Notes under the pieces: model-generated
The model's input: the letters and a program-made list of their open reading frames with translations, nothing else
Told to the model about the DNA's origin: nothing
Database searches by the model: none
In this document: positions 33,902-43,906 of the stretch, in pieces
How positions within the stretch are numbered: position 1 is the first letter of the stretch
Layout of the letters: each line of letters starts with the position of its first letter
Made by a program: the position numbers and the translations under genes
Assembly (NCBI RefSeq): GCF_001598215.1
Contig: NZ_BCXJ01000001.1
Coordinates: 124,001-188,000 of the forward strand
DNA: 64,000 bases
Source of the DNA: Shouchella clausii
GTDB lineage: Bacteria > Bacillota > Bacilli > Bacillales > Bacillaceae_D
Reading direction: 5' to 3'

Positions 33902-34849
33902 TTAAAGAAACAAACCGGTTTCCCTTTCCTCATCGCTCCCTCGGTCTTTTTCTTGTTGTCCTGTAATAAAAGCAAGAGCCTGTTTATGAAGTGTATAGGA
34001 GACGGGTGTCTGTTCATTGATTTCGCCATCGCTGTCGACATCGAGTGTTTGGCGGCATGTGAGCGTAAATTGATCTAGTTCGAGTGCTTCGATCCCTTCT
34101 GCGTCGTTAAGCCAATTTTCATCGGTGAAAGCGTGGCTGTACATATTTTTTAAGAGCGTGAAGCCTGCCTCTTTGACAATAAACAGATGAAGTTTGCCGT
34201 CTGAAAGGGAGATGTCTTTTAAGAATAAGCCGATTGTGCCAATGTATTGACCGTTCATCGCTAAGATCATGACTGCATCGCCGCTATATGTTTCTCCTTT
34301 TGCTGTTGTGATCGTGTACGAAAATGGGTTTGGTTCTTTGATCGATCGAATCGCGCTGATGATATACCCCAGTTTTCCAAACCGTGCTTTTGTCTCCGCT
34401 TCTATTTCTTTTGAAGCCTCGGCAATCATGCCTACTCCAGAAAAGTTGGCAAAATAGCTGTCGTTTTGTTGGCCGATGTCAATCGCAACAGTTGTGCCGT
34501 TTACAGCTGCCGTGAGGGCGTCGTCTACTGTGGGAATTTGCAAGCTTCTAGCCAAATCATTGCACGTGCCAGCTGGCACAATTGCCACAGTTGGTTGGTT
34601 GTCTCCCATCATCAAACCGTTGACGCATTCATGCACAGTGCCGTCACCGCCAACAATGATTAACAGTTCAATGTCCTCAGACAACTGTTTGCATCGTTGT
34701 TTTGCTTCGCCTGGCGCTTGCGTCTGGATGAATGTCAGCTCTCTTACTTCAGGAGCAAGTGTTGCCAATGTTTGTTGGAGTAGTTCGTTGACGTCTCCTT
34801 GCCCTGCGTTCCTATTGTAGAGCAGAATGGCTTTTTCGTAACGGGGCAT
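33902..34849 (-). CDS. Diacylglycerol/lipid kinase family protein (DagK/YegS-like)
   Basis: A 315-residue lipid kinase. ELLIIVGGDGTVHECVNGL carries the nucleotide-binding GGDGT motif and VAIVPAGTCNDLARSL the second conserved loop. The C-terminal beta-sandwich includes VDSDGE, the site of the structural acidic residues. The family phosphorylates diacylglycerol or similar lipids at the membrane. I start at the ATG at 34849 behind AGGTGG; the frame is open to 34921 but that extra segment is basic and unrelated. Which Bacillus paralogue it matches cannot be settled here. Confidence 0.88.
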   Translation of the reverse strand: MPRYEKAILLYNRNAGQGDVNELLQQTLATLAPEVRELTFIQTQAPGEAKQRCKQLSEDIELLIIVGGDGTVHECVNGLMMGDNQPTVAIVPAGTCNDLARSLQIPTVDDALTAAVNGTTVAIDIGQQNDSYFANFSGVGMIAEASKEIEAETKARFGKLGYIISAIRSIKEPNPFSYTITTAKGETYSGDAVMILAMNGQYIGTIGLFLKDISLSDGKLHLFIVKEAGFTLLKNMYSHAFTDENWLNDAEGIEALELDQFTLTCRQTLDVDSDGEINEQTPVSYTLHKQALAFITGQQEKDRGSDEERETGLFL

Positions 34850-34944
34850 GCCATGTCCACCTTTCAGCTTAAAATCACTTTCCAATTGGCAACGAAGGAA
34901 TCGTTTTCCATACTTTGTCATACATGTACCCGTTTTCTAGCATT

Positions 34945-35595
34945 TTAGTCTGTCGTTGCACTGTTTTTTTTCTGGATGAAAAAATCTCCTTGGAAACGAC
35001 TGCAATAAAAAACATCACGAATGTCGTGAATGCCCTCTTCACGCAGTGCTTGATGAACTTCTTCTTCTGGAATATCGAGAATGTCTAAATGCTTATGTTG
35101 GAGGATGCCATCCATAATAAGCGGGAGTGAAAGGGGGCTGTTGTCGTCTTTTTTAAACACAGACAATGAACCAGATGACTCTAACAACGCCCAATCCACT
35201 TCTTGAATGTCGGCAATGTCTTTATCACGCAGCTGCATCATAATGTCATCGATGTTGTAGTTTTGTTTAAATAAATTTTCCTCGATAAAAACGCCATCTC
35301 GTATTAACAGTACCGGTTTGCCATCAACGATGTCGCGAAAACGCTGATTTTTAACTTGCAGATAGGAAAAAATACGGGACAATAATATGAGCAGCGCAAT
35401 CGGAGTAAGGCCGCGAATGAGAGGCATCTTTGTATCTTCAATTAAAATGACAGCTAGCTCTGCGACCATGATTGTAATAATGATATCAAGGACGCTTACT
35501 TCGCCGACGTCCTTTTTGCCTGTTAAGCGGAAAAAAAGCAGGACTGCAACAAACATAACGATCGTTCGTCCTGAGATGGAAATGAGCTCTTCCAC
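34945..35595 (-). CDS. DUF421 domain membrane protein (YetF/YdfR-like)
   Basis: A 216-residue protein with two to three N-terminal TM segments (TIVMFVAVLLFFRLTGKK, VLDIIITIMVAELAVILI and LTPIALLILLSRIFSYL) and a cytosolic C-terminal domain. RFRDIVDGKPVLLIRDGVF is the DUF421 hallmark. GKKDVGEVSVLDIIITI is the conserved first loop. Relatives in Bacillus are linked to spores and stress but lack a known activity. AGGTGATAG lies before the ATG at 35595. Confidence 0.9.
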   Translation of the reverse strand: MEELISISGRTIVMFVAVLLFFRLTGKKDVGEVSVLDIIITIMVAELAVILIEDTKMPLIRGLTPIALLILLSRIFSYLQVKNQRFRDIVDGKPVLLIRDGVFIEENLFKQNYNIDDIMMQLRDKDIADIQEVDWALLESSGSLSVFKKDDNSPLSLPLIMDGILQHKHLDILDIPEEEVHQALREEGIHDIRDVFYCSRFQGDFFIQKKNSATTD

Positions 35596-35714
35596 TTTCT
35601 ATCACCTCAGCTTCAGTATTGGCGAAAGCGGACGAAGGTAAACGTGATCCTTTCTCTTGAACCATTCGACAAAAACAGGGACAATGAAAACAAAAGGCAA
35701 ATGGAGGGGATGTC

Positions 35715-36335
35715 ATGCGTTTACTACGAATGGACGAACTATCAGCAAGAGACCGCTACCGCTGGATGAGCGGGGCGATTGTGCCTCGCCCGATTGCATT
35801 GGTCACGACGGTAACGGAAAAAGGAGGCGTGGTCAATGCCGCACCATTCAGCTTTTTTACGATGCTTGCTAGCGATCCGCCACTTTTGTCCATTGCTGTA
35901 GGCAGGCGTGAGGGGCAAATGAAAGATACGGCGCGCAATGCGGTTGCCATGAAAGAAATGGTGATTCATGCCGTCAGTGAAAAAATCGTAGGCGATATGA
36001 ATGAGACAGCAGCAACGCTTGGGCCAGATGAGAGTGAGCTGGAACGGACGTCTTTTCATTTGACGCCTAGTGTGACGGTCTCAGTGCCAGCAATTAAGGA
36101 AGCCCGTATTCGGTTTGAGTGTAAGCTTGAATCCCACTTGCCGACCAAAAACGATGCAGGGGATGTTTCATTTGATTTGCTTATTGCTCGTGTCTTGGCT
36201 ATGCATATTGCGGAGGACGTTGTAGACACGGAGACGAATGGCATCGATATGGACGGTCTTCAACCTGTTGCCCGACTAGCGGGGCCGAACTACGCAGGGC
36301 TAGGCTTGCGTTATTCCCTTAAGCGGCCAAAATAG
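35715..36335 (+). CDS. Flavin reductase-like, FMN-binding split-barrel protein
   Basis: A 206-residue protein. YRWMSGAIVPRPIALVTT and NAAPFSFFTMLASDPPLLSIAVG are the FMN-binding segments of the flavin reductase/DIM6-NTAB family (PF01613). It probably binds FMN and reduces flavin or a small substrate with NAD(P)H. The ATG at 35715 follows GGAGGGG. No monooxygenase partner is next to it, so its role is open. Confidence 0.88.
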   Translation: MRLLRMDELSARDRYRWMSGAIVPRPIALVTTVTEKGGVVNAAPFSFFTMLASDPPLLSIAVGRREGQMKDTARNAVAMKEMVIHAVSEKIVGDMNETAATLGPDESELERTSFHLTPSVTVSVPAIKEARIRFECKLESHLPTKNDAGDVSFDLLIARVLAMHIAEDVVDTETNGIDMDGLQPVARLAGPNYAGLGLRYSLKRPK

Positions 36336-36550
36336 CTTCGGAAAAGTCTGTGAAAGTAATGAAAAACAGACGAAAATGTTGTATGGTCTGTTTTTTTTTG
36401 CGCAAATCCGTCATAATGAAGGAGCCGCGATCAGTGAAAGAGGAAATGCTTCCTAAAAACAACTGACGCACGACAAATGAGGATGGCGCATATATAGCTA
36501 ATGATAGGCGTCCGTCATTTTTGAAATGATTAGGTTAGAGGAAGATGATG

Positions 36551-37486
36551 ATGAAACGATATATTGAAATATGCAAGCCTTTATGGACGTTATTGCCAGA
36601 AGGAACGATCCATGAAAATGAGCGATTATGCAAACATACGTATACGCAAATGGGCGGCGCAGCCGATTTGTTTATTACGCCTCAATCGTATGAGGAAACA
36701 CAAACCGTTTTGAAGTTTGCCCATGAACATGGTGTTCCTGTTACGTTGCTCGGTAACGGTTCAAATGTAATTGTAAAAGACGGTGGCATTCGTGGAATTA
36801 CATTAAGCTTAAAAAAGCTCAATACGATCACATGCACAGGAGTAGAGTTAGTCGCGCAGACAGGGGCGACGATCATTGAAGCGTCACGGAAAGCCCGTGA
36901 TGCAGGGCTGACTGGGCTTGAGTTTGCTTGTGGCATTCCTGGCACGGTAGGCGGTGCGTTTTATATGAATGCCGGTGCTTATGGCGGACAGATTGCCGAT
37001 GTGCTTGAAAGTGTATTGGTATTAACAGAACAAGGGGAGTTTAAAACGCTCTCGAAAGAAGAGTTTGATTTTGATTACCGTAAAAGTGTGTTTTCGGCAA
37101 AACGTTATATCGCCTTGGAGGGCACGTTCCGACTGCAAAAAGGCGACCAGGCGCAAATACAAGCAAAAATGGATGAGTTGACGATTGCAAGGGAAACGAA
37201 ACAACCACTCGAATACCCATCATGCGGTAGCGTGTTTAAGCGTCCGCCTGGCATGTTTGCTGGCAAGTTGATCCAAGACAGCGGCCTCCAAGGGACACGC
37301 ATCGGTGGAGCTGAAGTGTCAAAAAAACATGCAGGCTTTATTGTAAATGTGGATAATGCGACTGCTACAGAGTATATGAGCCTTGTCCGCCATGTTCAGC
37401 AAACGGTAAAAGACAAGTTTGGCGTTGAGCTGGAAACGGAAGTGATAACAATTGGTGAAGACCTCGAAGAACCTGTTAGCGATTAG
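36551..37486 (+). CDS. murB: UDP-N-acetylmuramate dehydrogenase
   Basis: A 311-residue FAD enzyme making UDP-MurNAc for peptidoglycan. The FAD domain shows VTLLGNGSNVIVKDGGIRG and GLEFACGIPGTVGGAFYMNAGAYGG (given in part), the catalytic serine is in PSCGSVFKRPPG, and the active-site glutamate is near the end in GVELETEV. Three in-frame ATGs occur at 36545, 36548 and 36551; the last has the best distance to AGAGGA. It is of the shorter type II MurB form usual in Firmicutes. It is alone, not inside a cell-wall cluster. Confidence 0.94.
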   Translation: MKRYIEICKPLWTLLPEGTIHENERLCKHTYTQMGGAADLFITPQSYEETQTVLKFAHEHGVPVTLLGNGSNVIVKDGGIRGITLSLKKLNTITCTGVELVAQTGATIIEASRKARDAGLTGLEFACGIPGTVGGAFYMNAGAYGGQIADVLESVLVLTEQGEFKTLSKEEFDFDYRKSVFSAKRYIALEGTFRLQKGDQAQIQAKMDELTIARETKQPLEYPSCGSVFKRPPGMFAGKLIQDSGLQGTRIGGAEVSKKHAGFIVNVDNATATEYMSLVRHVQQTVKDKFGVELETEVITIGEDLEEPVSD

Positions 37487-37651
37487 TTAATAGGTTTTTC
37501 GGTGCTGTTCGTTGTGTTTGTTGACTTATAGAATGGCTGCGCTGCTAACAAGTGTCAAATGTATGAATGTTTATTTTGCAATTCGAAACAGTTCTTGGTT
37601 AAATAAAAGAGGGGGTTGCCGGCCTGTTAGATCAGAAAGAAGGTTGGAGCA

Positions 37652-39370
37652 ATGATTAAACGTTTTTTTTCCTATTATGTACCGCATAAAAAGTTGTTTT
37701 TTATTGACTTTTTCAGCGCCATTGTCGTCGCTGTTTTAGATTTGTTTTTTCCTATTGTCGTCCAATGGTTCATTAACACGCTTTTGCCACAACAAGAGTG
37801 GGACAAGGTCGTCTGGGTATCAGGGGGGCTGTTGCTCACCTATTTAATCAGCGCGTACTTACAATACAATGTCAATTTTCTTGGGCATAAGCTCGGGATC
37901 CACATTGAGACGGACATGCGCCAAGATTTGTTTGAAAGCATCCAGCGCCAATCGTTCCGTTACTTTGACAATACGAAAACAGGCCACATTATTAGCCGCA
38001 TTACAAATGACCTGTTTGACATTGGCGAATTAGCGCATCATGGCCCCGAGGACTTATTTATTGCGTTAATGACGTTTGTAGGTGCTTTTGGCATTATGTT
38101 TTATGTGAACCCGACGTTGGCTATTGTAGCGCTCGTATTTGTACCGTTCCTGATTGCCTTGATTACTTATACCAATATAAAAATGAATCAGGCATGGTCG
38201 AAAATGTATGCGGAAATTGGCGATGTGAATGCTCGTGTAGAGGACAGCGTTTCTGGCATGCGCGTTGTCCAATCGTTTACGAACGAAGCCCATGAAGTTG
38301 AAGAGTTCCGCAAGAACAACCGTCGTTACCAAAAAGCAAAAGTAGGCGGCTACAAAGTGATGGGCTATACATCTTCAGGCATCTTTTTAGCAACGCGGCT
38401 GATGATTTTATCTGTGCTCCTTGTCGGCGCATGGCTGCTCTATAGCAATTCCCTTGATGTTGGCGAGTTTGTCCTCTTCATTCTCTACATCAACATTTTG
38501 TTTAAGCCGATTGAGAAAATTAGTGCCATTTTAGAGCTTTATCCAAAAGGGATGGCCGGTTTTAAACGTTTTACTGAAGTCCTTGATACAGAAGTAGATA
38601 TTGAGGATAAGCCAGACGCTAAAGTGGCGCCTGTGCTTAATGGTGATATTGAATTTCGCAATGTCACGTTCAGTTATGAAAACAATCGGCCGGTTCTTAA
38701 CGATCTCAATCTCTTTATCCCGGCTGGAAAAACGGTCGCCTTCGTTGGTCCGTCTGGCGCTGGGAAAACAACGATTAGCTCGCTCATTCCGCGCTTTTAC
38801 GATGTAGACAGCGGCGCTATTGCCATTAATGGCATCGACATTCGCGACATGACGAAGAAGTCGCTGCGTTCGCAGATTGGCATTGTCCAACAAGACGTCT
38901 TTTTATTTAGCGGCACGCTGAAAGAAAACATCCGCTATGGCAAACTCGATGCAAGCGACGAAGACATTTACCGCGCCGCCAAGTTGGCGAATTTGGACGG
39001 GCTCATCGAATCGCTGCCGGAAGGCTATGAAACGCAAATTGGCCAGCGCGGCTTGAAGTTGTCGGGTGGACAAAAACAGCGGATTGCGATTGCGCGCACA
39101 TTCTTAAAAAATCCGCCTATCTTGATTTTAGACGAGGCGACTTCTGCATTAGATACAGAAACAGAAGCGCTTATTCAAGAATCCTTGCAAGAGTTGGCGG
39201 CAGACCGGACAACGCTTGTTATCGCCCACCGACTAGCGACGATCCGCCATGCGGACCATATTGTCGTCGTAACGAAAGACGGCATTGCCGAGCAAGGGAC
39301 TTACGAAGAGCTAGTCGCCAAAAATGGCGTGTTTGCGACTCTAAACAATGTCCAGTTGACACATGTGTAA
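37652..39370 (+). CDS. ABC exporter, fused permease and ATPase (type IV)
   Basis: A 572-residue half-transporter that should act as a dimer. Residues 1-310 hold six TM segments, and residues 330-572 the ATPase with Walker A GPSGAGKTT, signature LSGGQ, Walker B ILILDEATSALD and the H-loop in VIAHRLAT, all intact. It is similar to Bacillus YknU/BmrA/YfiB-type exporters of drugs or lipids. The ATG follows GGTTGGAG. It is monocistronic with its own terminator. Confidence 0.92.
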   Translation: MIKRFFSYYVPHKKLFFIDFFSAIVVAVLDLFFPIVVQWFINTLLPQQEWDKVVWVSGGLLLTYLISAYLQYNVNFLGHKLGIHIETDMRQDLFESIQRQSFRYFDNTKTGHIISRITNDLFDIGELAHHGPEDLFIALMTFVGAFGIMFYVNPTLAIVALVFVPFLIALITYTNIKMNQAWSKMYAEIGDVNARVEDSVSGMRVVQSFTNEAHEVEEFRKNNRRYQKAKVGGYKVMGYTSSGIFLATRLMILSVLLVGAWLLYSNSLDVGEFVLFILYINILFKPIEKISAILELYPKGMAGFKRFTEVLDTEVDIEDKPDAKVAPVLNGDIEFRNVTFSYENNRPVLNDLNLFIPAGKTVAFVGPSGAGKTTISSLIPRFYDVDSGAIAINGIDIRDMTKKSLRSQIGIVQQDVFLFSGTLKENIRYGKLDASDEDIYRAAKLANLDGLIESLPEGYETQIGQRGLKLSGGQKQRIAIARTFLKNPPILILDEATSALDTETEALIQESLQELAADRTTLVIAHRLATIRHADHIVVVTKDGIAEQGTYEELVAKNGVFATLNNVQLTHV

Positions 39371-39398
39371 GCAGAGGGAACAATCCCTCTGCTTTTTT
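39371..39398 (+). terminator. Terminator of the ABC exporter gene
   Basis: GCAGAGGGA at 39371-39379 pairs perfectly with TCCCTCTGC at 39384-39392, followed by six Ts. Confidence 0.9.
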
Positions 39399-39459
39399 GC
39401 ATAGTTTTACGTCTATTGGAAAAGCTAGGCTGGAATAAAAGGAAGGAGTTGGCTAACCA

Positions 39460-41082
39460 ATGGATGAATCAAAAAAGTCGCCCTCGTTTGGAACCAATGT
39501 AACGGGGCAAGGCGATGCGCTTGATCAGCGCAAAGCCGCAAATGAAAAAGACGATACATTGACAACCCGTCAAGGCCATCCCGTGAAAGACAATCAAAAT
39601 GTACGCACTGTCGGCAACCGCGGGCCTATGACATTAGAGAATTACGATTTCTTGGAGAAAATTAGCCATTTCGACCGGGAGCGTATTCCGGAGCGAGTTG
39701 TCCATGCCCGCGGTGCAGGGGCACACGGCTATTTTCAATCGTATGGAAAAGTAGGAGATGAACCAATTTCTAAATACACAAGAGCAAAAGTGTTTACAAA
39801 CACGGAAGTGAAAACGCCTGTATTTGTCCGGTTTTCTTCTGTTATTCATGGCATCCATTCCCCTGAAACACTTCGTGATCCCCGTGGCTTTGCGGTAAAA
39901 TTTTACACAGAGGATGGCAACTGGGACTTAGTCGGCAATAACTTGAAGATTTTTTTCATTCGCGATCCGCTAAAATTCCCGGATATGGTCCATGCGTTTA
40001 AACCGGATCCAGTAACGAACCGGCAAAGCATGGAACGGTTTTTCGATTTTGTCTCGCAAAGCCCAGAGTCGACCCATATGATCACGTTTGTGTTCTCCCC
40101 GTGGGGCATTCCGGCAAACTACCGGAACATGCAAGGATCGGGCGTCCATGTGTATAAATGGGTCAACGAGGAAGGAAAAGCGATGCTTGTTAAATACCAT
40201 TGGGAGCCTGTACAAGGGATTAAAAACTTGACCCAAAAAGAAGCAGAGCAAATCCAAGGAAAAAATTTCAACCATGCGACGCAAGATTTGTATGAAGCAA
40301 TTGAAAAAGGCGATTACCCTGAATGGGAGCTTTATGTGCAATTGATGGAAGACGGTGAACATCCAGAGCTGGACTTTGATCCTCTTGACCCGACTAAGCT
40401 TTGGTATAAAGACCAGTTTCCTTGGCACAAAGTCGGCAAGATGGTGCTCAACAAAAACCCGGAAAATTATTTTGCGGAAGTGGAACAAGCCGCCTTTGGC
40501 ACCGGCGTACTCGTCGATGGCCTTGACTTTTCCGATGACAAACTGTTGCAAGGACGCACGTTCTCCTATTCTGACACGCAGCGTTACCGCGTTGGCCCGA
40601 ACTATTTGCAACTGCCAATCAATGCCCCGAAAAAACGGGTAGCGACCAACCAACGAGATGGGCAAATGACGTATCATGTCGATAGTCCTCCAGGAATCAA
40701 TCCACACGTTAACTATGAGCCATCTGTACTTAACGGCTTAAAGGAAGCAGAAAAAGTCAACCCAGACCACACGCCGCACGTATCAGGCGAAGTGAAATAT
40801 GAAGCGATCAGCCGCCCGAACAACTTCGGCCAAGCAGGTGAAACGTATCGCCGTTTTTCTGACTGGGAACGGGACGAACTAATTGCCAATTTAGCTAATG
40901 CCCTGGCCGACGTCGATAAAAGGATCCAAAAGCAAATGATCGAGAATGTTACAGAAGCGGACCGCGACTACGGCAAGCGTCTAGAAGAAGCGATCAAACG
41001 TGTTCAAGAAAGCGTAGACGACAAAGAAGGACATGCGGTCAAGGAAGCAGAACAAGAAGGAATGCCGTCTGATCCTTACTAA
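39460..41082 (+). CDS. Catalase (heme, small-subunit type)
   Basis: A 540-residue monofunctional catalase that splits hydrogen peroxide. The catalytic segment is [20 protein letters not shown], with the essential histidine in [24 protein letters not shown] and the proximal heme signature with the tyrosine ligand ([15 protein letters not shown]) are intact. The acidic, lysine-rich C-terminal tail and the N-terminal [13 protein letters not shown] resemble the Bacillus spore-type catalase KatX more than vegetative KatA, but I do not fix a symbol. The ATG at 39460 follows AAGGAAGGAG. It is flanked by terminators on both sides. Confidence 0.95.
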   Translation: MDESKKSPSFGTNVTGQGDALDQRKAANEKDDTLTTRQGHPVKDNQNVRTVGNRGPMTLENYDFLEKISHFDRERIPERVVHARGAGAHGYFQSYGKVGDEPISKYTRAKVFTNTEVKTPVFVRFSSVIHGIHSPETLRDPRGFAVKFYTEDGNWDLVGNNLKIFFIRDPLKFPDMVHAFKPDPVTNRQSMERFFDFVSQSPESTHMITFVFSPWGIPANYRNMQGSGVHVYKWVNEEGKAMLVKYHWEPVQGIKNLTQKEAEQIQGKNFNHATQDLYEAIEKGDYPEWELYVQLMEDGEHPELDFDPLDPTKLWYKDQFPWHKVGKMVLNKNPENYFAEVEQAAFGTGVLVDGLDFSDDKLLQGRTFSYSDTQRYRVGPNYLQLPINAPKKRVATNQRDGQMTYHVDSPPGINPHVNYEPSVLNGLKEAEKVNPDHTPHVSGEVKYEAISRPNNFGQAGETYRRFSDWERDELIANLANALADVDKRIQKQMIENVTEADRDYGKRLEEAIKRVQESVDDKEGHAVKEAEQEGMPSDPY

Positions 41083-41103
41083 AAAAACGAACTCCAAAAA
41101 AGG

Positions 41104-41138
41104 AAACCGTAGGCGTCGATTCGATACCTACGGTTTTT
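41104..41138. terminator. Terminator between catalase and the minus-strand cluster
   Basis: AAACCGTAGG at 41104-41113 pairs with CCTACGGTTT at 41127-41136 and Ts follow; reversed, the stem is also preceded by A-rich sequence, so it can serve both converging units. Confidence 0.85.
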
Positions 41139-41140
41139 GA

Positions 41141-41689
41141 TCAATTGAACTTATAATATTTTTTGCAAAGTTGAAAATGGTGATTTTCATGTATACAAAG
41201 CAAATGTATGCTTTGTATTAGATTAGGATAATCGGCGATTGGGTCTGGATAGCGAATATGGCCAGCGATTTCGTCTTTTATTTGACGGACCATGGTCTCC
41301 AATTGTTTTGTTTCGGCGTCTATGGTTGTCATTAATTGAGCGAATGACGTGTTCTTTTGGATCTCTTTTGGTGGTACTAACATACTTGGCGCTTTCATTG
41401 GCTTGTTATGCTTATTGTGATATTCCTTGTATATGTCTTTACTGTGCGTTTCATAAGGCTTGTTTTTCCTTATTGCAGCGATCGGTTTGGACAATGGCAA
41501 ATACAGCTTATTTAGCTGTATAAAACGTTTGATCATTAAAAATAAATGGTAGTACGTTTCTCCAAACGACCATTTATTTTCACAGGGTCTTTTCCATTCT
41601 TCCCCTTTAAAAGGTTCCATCGCAATGGACATTTCATCTCTCTGCTTGTAAAGTGTGTGAAAATGCTTTTCCATATAACTGCTCTTCAT
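41141..41689 (-). CDS. DinB superfamily protein
   Basis: A 182-residue four-helix protein. WSFGETYYHLFLMIKRF carries the first metal-binding histidine and LLCIHENHHFQLCKKYY the C-terminal HxxxH-type pair of DinB/YfiT-like proteins. Members include thiol S-transferases that disarm electrophiles. The ATG at 41689 follows AGGAGGCG. It is the last gene of the AT-rich minus-strand cluster and starts 8 bases after the phosphopantetheinyl transferase stop. A role in self-protection or tailoring is possible but inferred. Confidence 0.8.
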   Translation of the reverse strand: MKSSYMEKHFHTLYKQRDEMSIAMEPFKGEEWKRPCENKWSFGETYYHLFLMIKRFIQLNKLYLPLSKPIAAIRKNKPYETHSKDIYKEYHNKHNKPMKAPSMLVPPKEIQKNTSFAQLMTTIDAETKQLETMVRQIKDEIAGHIRYPDPIADYPNLIQSIHLLCIHENHHFQLCKKYYKFN

Positions 41690-41697
41690 AACGCCTC

Positions 41698-42366
41698 CTA
41701 GTAATGCTCTAAAGCATCAATGAGTTGTGAACAACCTAGTAAGTGTATGTTGTAATCAAAGCTTTCTTCGCTTAGGACACACCAACTATAACCTTCAATA
41801 AAACCTCGGACATAATATAAGGATTCACCATTTACTTCTAAACAATTCCTTTTGAAGTAATTGACTGTTAACGGGGTATTGAGGGTTCTCATAATATCAA
41901 TTAGCCGAATCCCTTTACATTTCACATAACTTTCTTTAAACGTCCAAGTGTCCAAGAAAAAGATATTTCTTGAGTGAGGAGAAAGACTTAGTAAGTGGCT
42001 TAACTCGTTATCTGTAAAAAAAAATTGAGCCAATTCTTGATTATATTCTTTGTACGCTTCTATGTCGGCTCCTATTAACCCTTTATTGTCATACGCACAC
42101 ATAATCCATTCATTGCAATGAGATAGGCTAAAGTAATCCTTTAATAAAAAAGGTTTTCCGTTTTCATTATAATGTATTTTTAACGGATGTTTTATTCCCT
42201 GTTTCTTAATAAGCACATACTGTAAAAGTAAATCACTATACAGAAGGTGGAGCCTCTTCACTGGATGAGAAGCTTTATTTAAACGATTTATCGTTCGCAG
42301 CGATAGATTTATTTTAGGTGAAAATTCTATTATGGAAGCCTTAATGTTTAAAAGAAATATATCCAT
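41698..42366 (-). CDS. 4'-phosphopantetheinyl transferase (Sfp type)
   Basis: A 222-residue enzyme that attaches phosphopantetheine to carrier proteins. KPFLLKDYFSLSHCNEWIMC, GLIGADIEAYKE and DTWTFKESYVKCKG are motifs P1, P2 and P3, including the Mg2+ ligands D, E and E. The ATG is 2 bases after the ketosynthase stop without a clear ribosome binding site of its own, so it depends on translational coupling. In this cluster its likely target is the ACP domain encoded at 48925-49533. Confidence 0.9.
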   Translation of the reverse strand: MDIFLLNIKASIIEFSPKINLSLRTINRLNKASHPVKRLHLLYSDLLLQYVLIKKQGIKHPLKIHYNENGKPFLLKDYFSLSHCNEWIMCAYDNKGLIGADIEAYKEYNQELAQFFFTDNELSHLLSLSPHSRNIFFLDTWTFKESYVKCKGIRLIDIMRTLNTPLTVNYFKRNCLEVNGESLYYVRGFIEGYSWCVLSEESFDYNIHLLGCSQLIDALEHY

Positions 42367-42368
42367 TT

Positions 42369-43577
42369 TTAATTTTGAAATGATGACAATAAGAGGGATG
42401 CATTATGACCGCCAAATGCAAAAGAATTATTTAAAATTTCCCCGCCGTTGTAGTTAGCGGTTTTTTCTAAAAGAAGATTCACATCAATGTCCTCATCCAC
42501 CTCTTCACTTCGTACATTGATAGTAGGTATCAATTTTCCTCTGCTAATCATCATAGAACATAGCGCTGTTTCAATTGCTCCAGCTGCTCCTAAAGCATGT
42601 CCATGTATAGACTTAGTGGATGCGACTAAAGGGTTATGACTAAACAACGCTTTAATCGCTGCTGACTCTGTTAAATCATTTAATTTAGTTGAGGTGCCGT
42701 GAGCATTAATGTATTCTATTTCATTAGAGGCGATTTTGGCATCCATTAATGCATTCTCCATGCAGCGTGTAATACCATTCATATCGGGAGCTAGCAATGA
42801 TTTAGCGTCTGAGGAACTCCCATAGCCTTTTACTTCACAATAAATGTGAACGCCTCGTTCTTTTGCATGATTAAGTTCTTCAAGAACTAGGAAAGCAGCA
42901 CCTTCACTCATCACAAATCCCGATCGATCTTTCGAAAAAGGTATGCTAGCTTTATCTATAGTCTTGGAATTAGTTAAAGCTCTTAACTTTCTGAAAGCCT
43001 CAATAACTTGTGGAATGACACAAGCCTCTGTCCCACCGGCCAATATCATTTTTTGGTTCCCTTGCTGAATTTTCTTAAAGGCTTCCCCTATAGCAACGGT
43101 ACCGGAAGCGCAGGCAAGAGAATAAGCGAGAGTTTCGCCTTTTATACCTAAATCAATACTTATGTTTGCAGTGATCATATTGATGAGATTTCTCGGGATA
43201 ACGAGCATCGTCATTTGGTCGACGCCGGCTAATGCTGCTGCACCAAATTCATCGGCGAGGGCACGAATCCCACCGACGGAGCTTCCAACAAAAACAGATA
43301 TGTTTTCACTATTCTCATCATTCATTTCAAGGTTGGCATCTTCAATAGCTTCCCTAGAAGCGATCAAGGCTAATTGGGTGCACCGGTCCATATAGCGCCT
43401 TTCTTTTGTAGACAAAGGTTCATTGAAAATGTCATCAACTTCCCCAACAAATTTTGTATTTTCATGTTTTGATGGAATAATCCCACTCTCTAGATTAAGA
43501 ATGCTTTCCCAAGTACTTTCTCTTGTAATTCCATTAGGTGATACGATCCCTATTCCTGTCACTACAACTTTTTTCAT
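42369..43577 (-). CDS. Beta-ketoacyl-ACP synthase, FabF-like
   Basis: A 402-residue condensing enzyme. The catalytic cysteine is in YSLACASGTVAIGE, the two histidines are in INAHGTSTKLND and STKSIHGHALGAAG, and the lysine before the second histidine is kept. It is FabF-like in length and opening (VVVTGIGIVSPNG), but lies in a secondary-metabolite-like cluster and differs from a housekeeping fabF in low GC. I choose the ATG at 43577, 9 bases after GAGGAGG; the ATG at 43583 is only 3 bases away. It probably extends or condenses an acyl chain on the cluster ACP. Confidence 0.9.
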   Translation of the reverse strand: MKKVVVTGIGIVSPNGITRESTWESILNLESGIIPSKHENTKFVGEVDDIFNEPLSTKERRYMDRCTQLALIASREAIEDANLEMNDENSENISVFVGSSVGGIRALADEFGAAALAGVDQMTMLVIPRNLINMITANISIDLGIKGETLAYSLACASGTVAIGEAFKKIQQGNQKMILAGGTEACVIPQVIEAFRKLRALTNSKTIDKASIPFSKDRSGFVMSEGAAFLVLEELNHAKERGVHIYCEVKGYGSSSDAKSLLAPDMNGITRCMENALMDAKIASNEIEYINAHGTSTKLNDLTESAAIKALFSHNPLVASTKSIHGHALGAAGAIETALCSMMISRGKLIPTINVRSEEVDEDIDVNLLLEKTANYNGGEILNNSFAFGGHNASLLLSSFQN

Positions 43578-43583
43578 AAGCAT

Positions 43584-43906
43584 TTGCCTCCTCGTTTGTT
43601 AGGGTTAAGCCCTTAAAATGGATGTGATTGGTAAAAGTCTTTTTTACTAAAATGTGGACCAGCTTTTTTTAATGCTTCAAAGGTCGTAGCTTGTTTGGTC
43701 ACGACAATGAAGACCCGTGAAACCGATACGGTACCGAGTCTCCTTGCCGGTGCTATCCGTCTAAAAAGGTTGCATAGAAATAGCGGGAATTACTAAGCAG
43801 CACAAACGAGTACTTGTTCTAACCGTTAAAGCCCTTAGTGATATGCTACTATGAACTGTTAACTCTTTATGTCTGAAAATTCCTTGACCTATCACCGCAG
43901 TTTATG
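43584..43906. other. Spacer in the cluster with an unrecognised open stub
   Basis: The minus strand has a 57-codon open stretch ending at 43613, from just after a stop near 43785. It reads through RLGTVSVSRVFIVVTKQ to KKAGPHFSKKDFYQSHPF. There is no good start codon and I recognise no family. It may be a gene remnant or the leader of the ketosynthase gene. Confidence 0.35.

Noticed and set aside
39460-41082. Calling the catalase katA or katX
   Set aside because: Resemblance to KatX is an impression from the termini; without alignment the symbol would be a guess.
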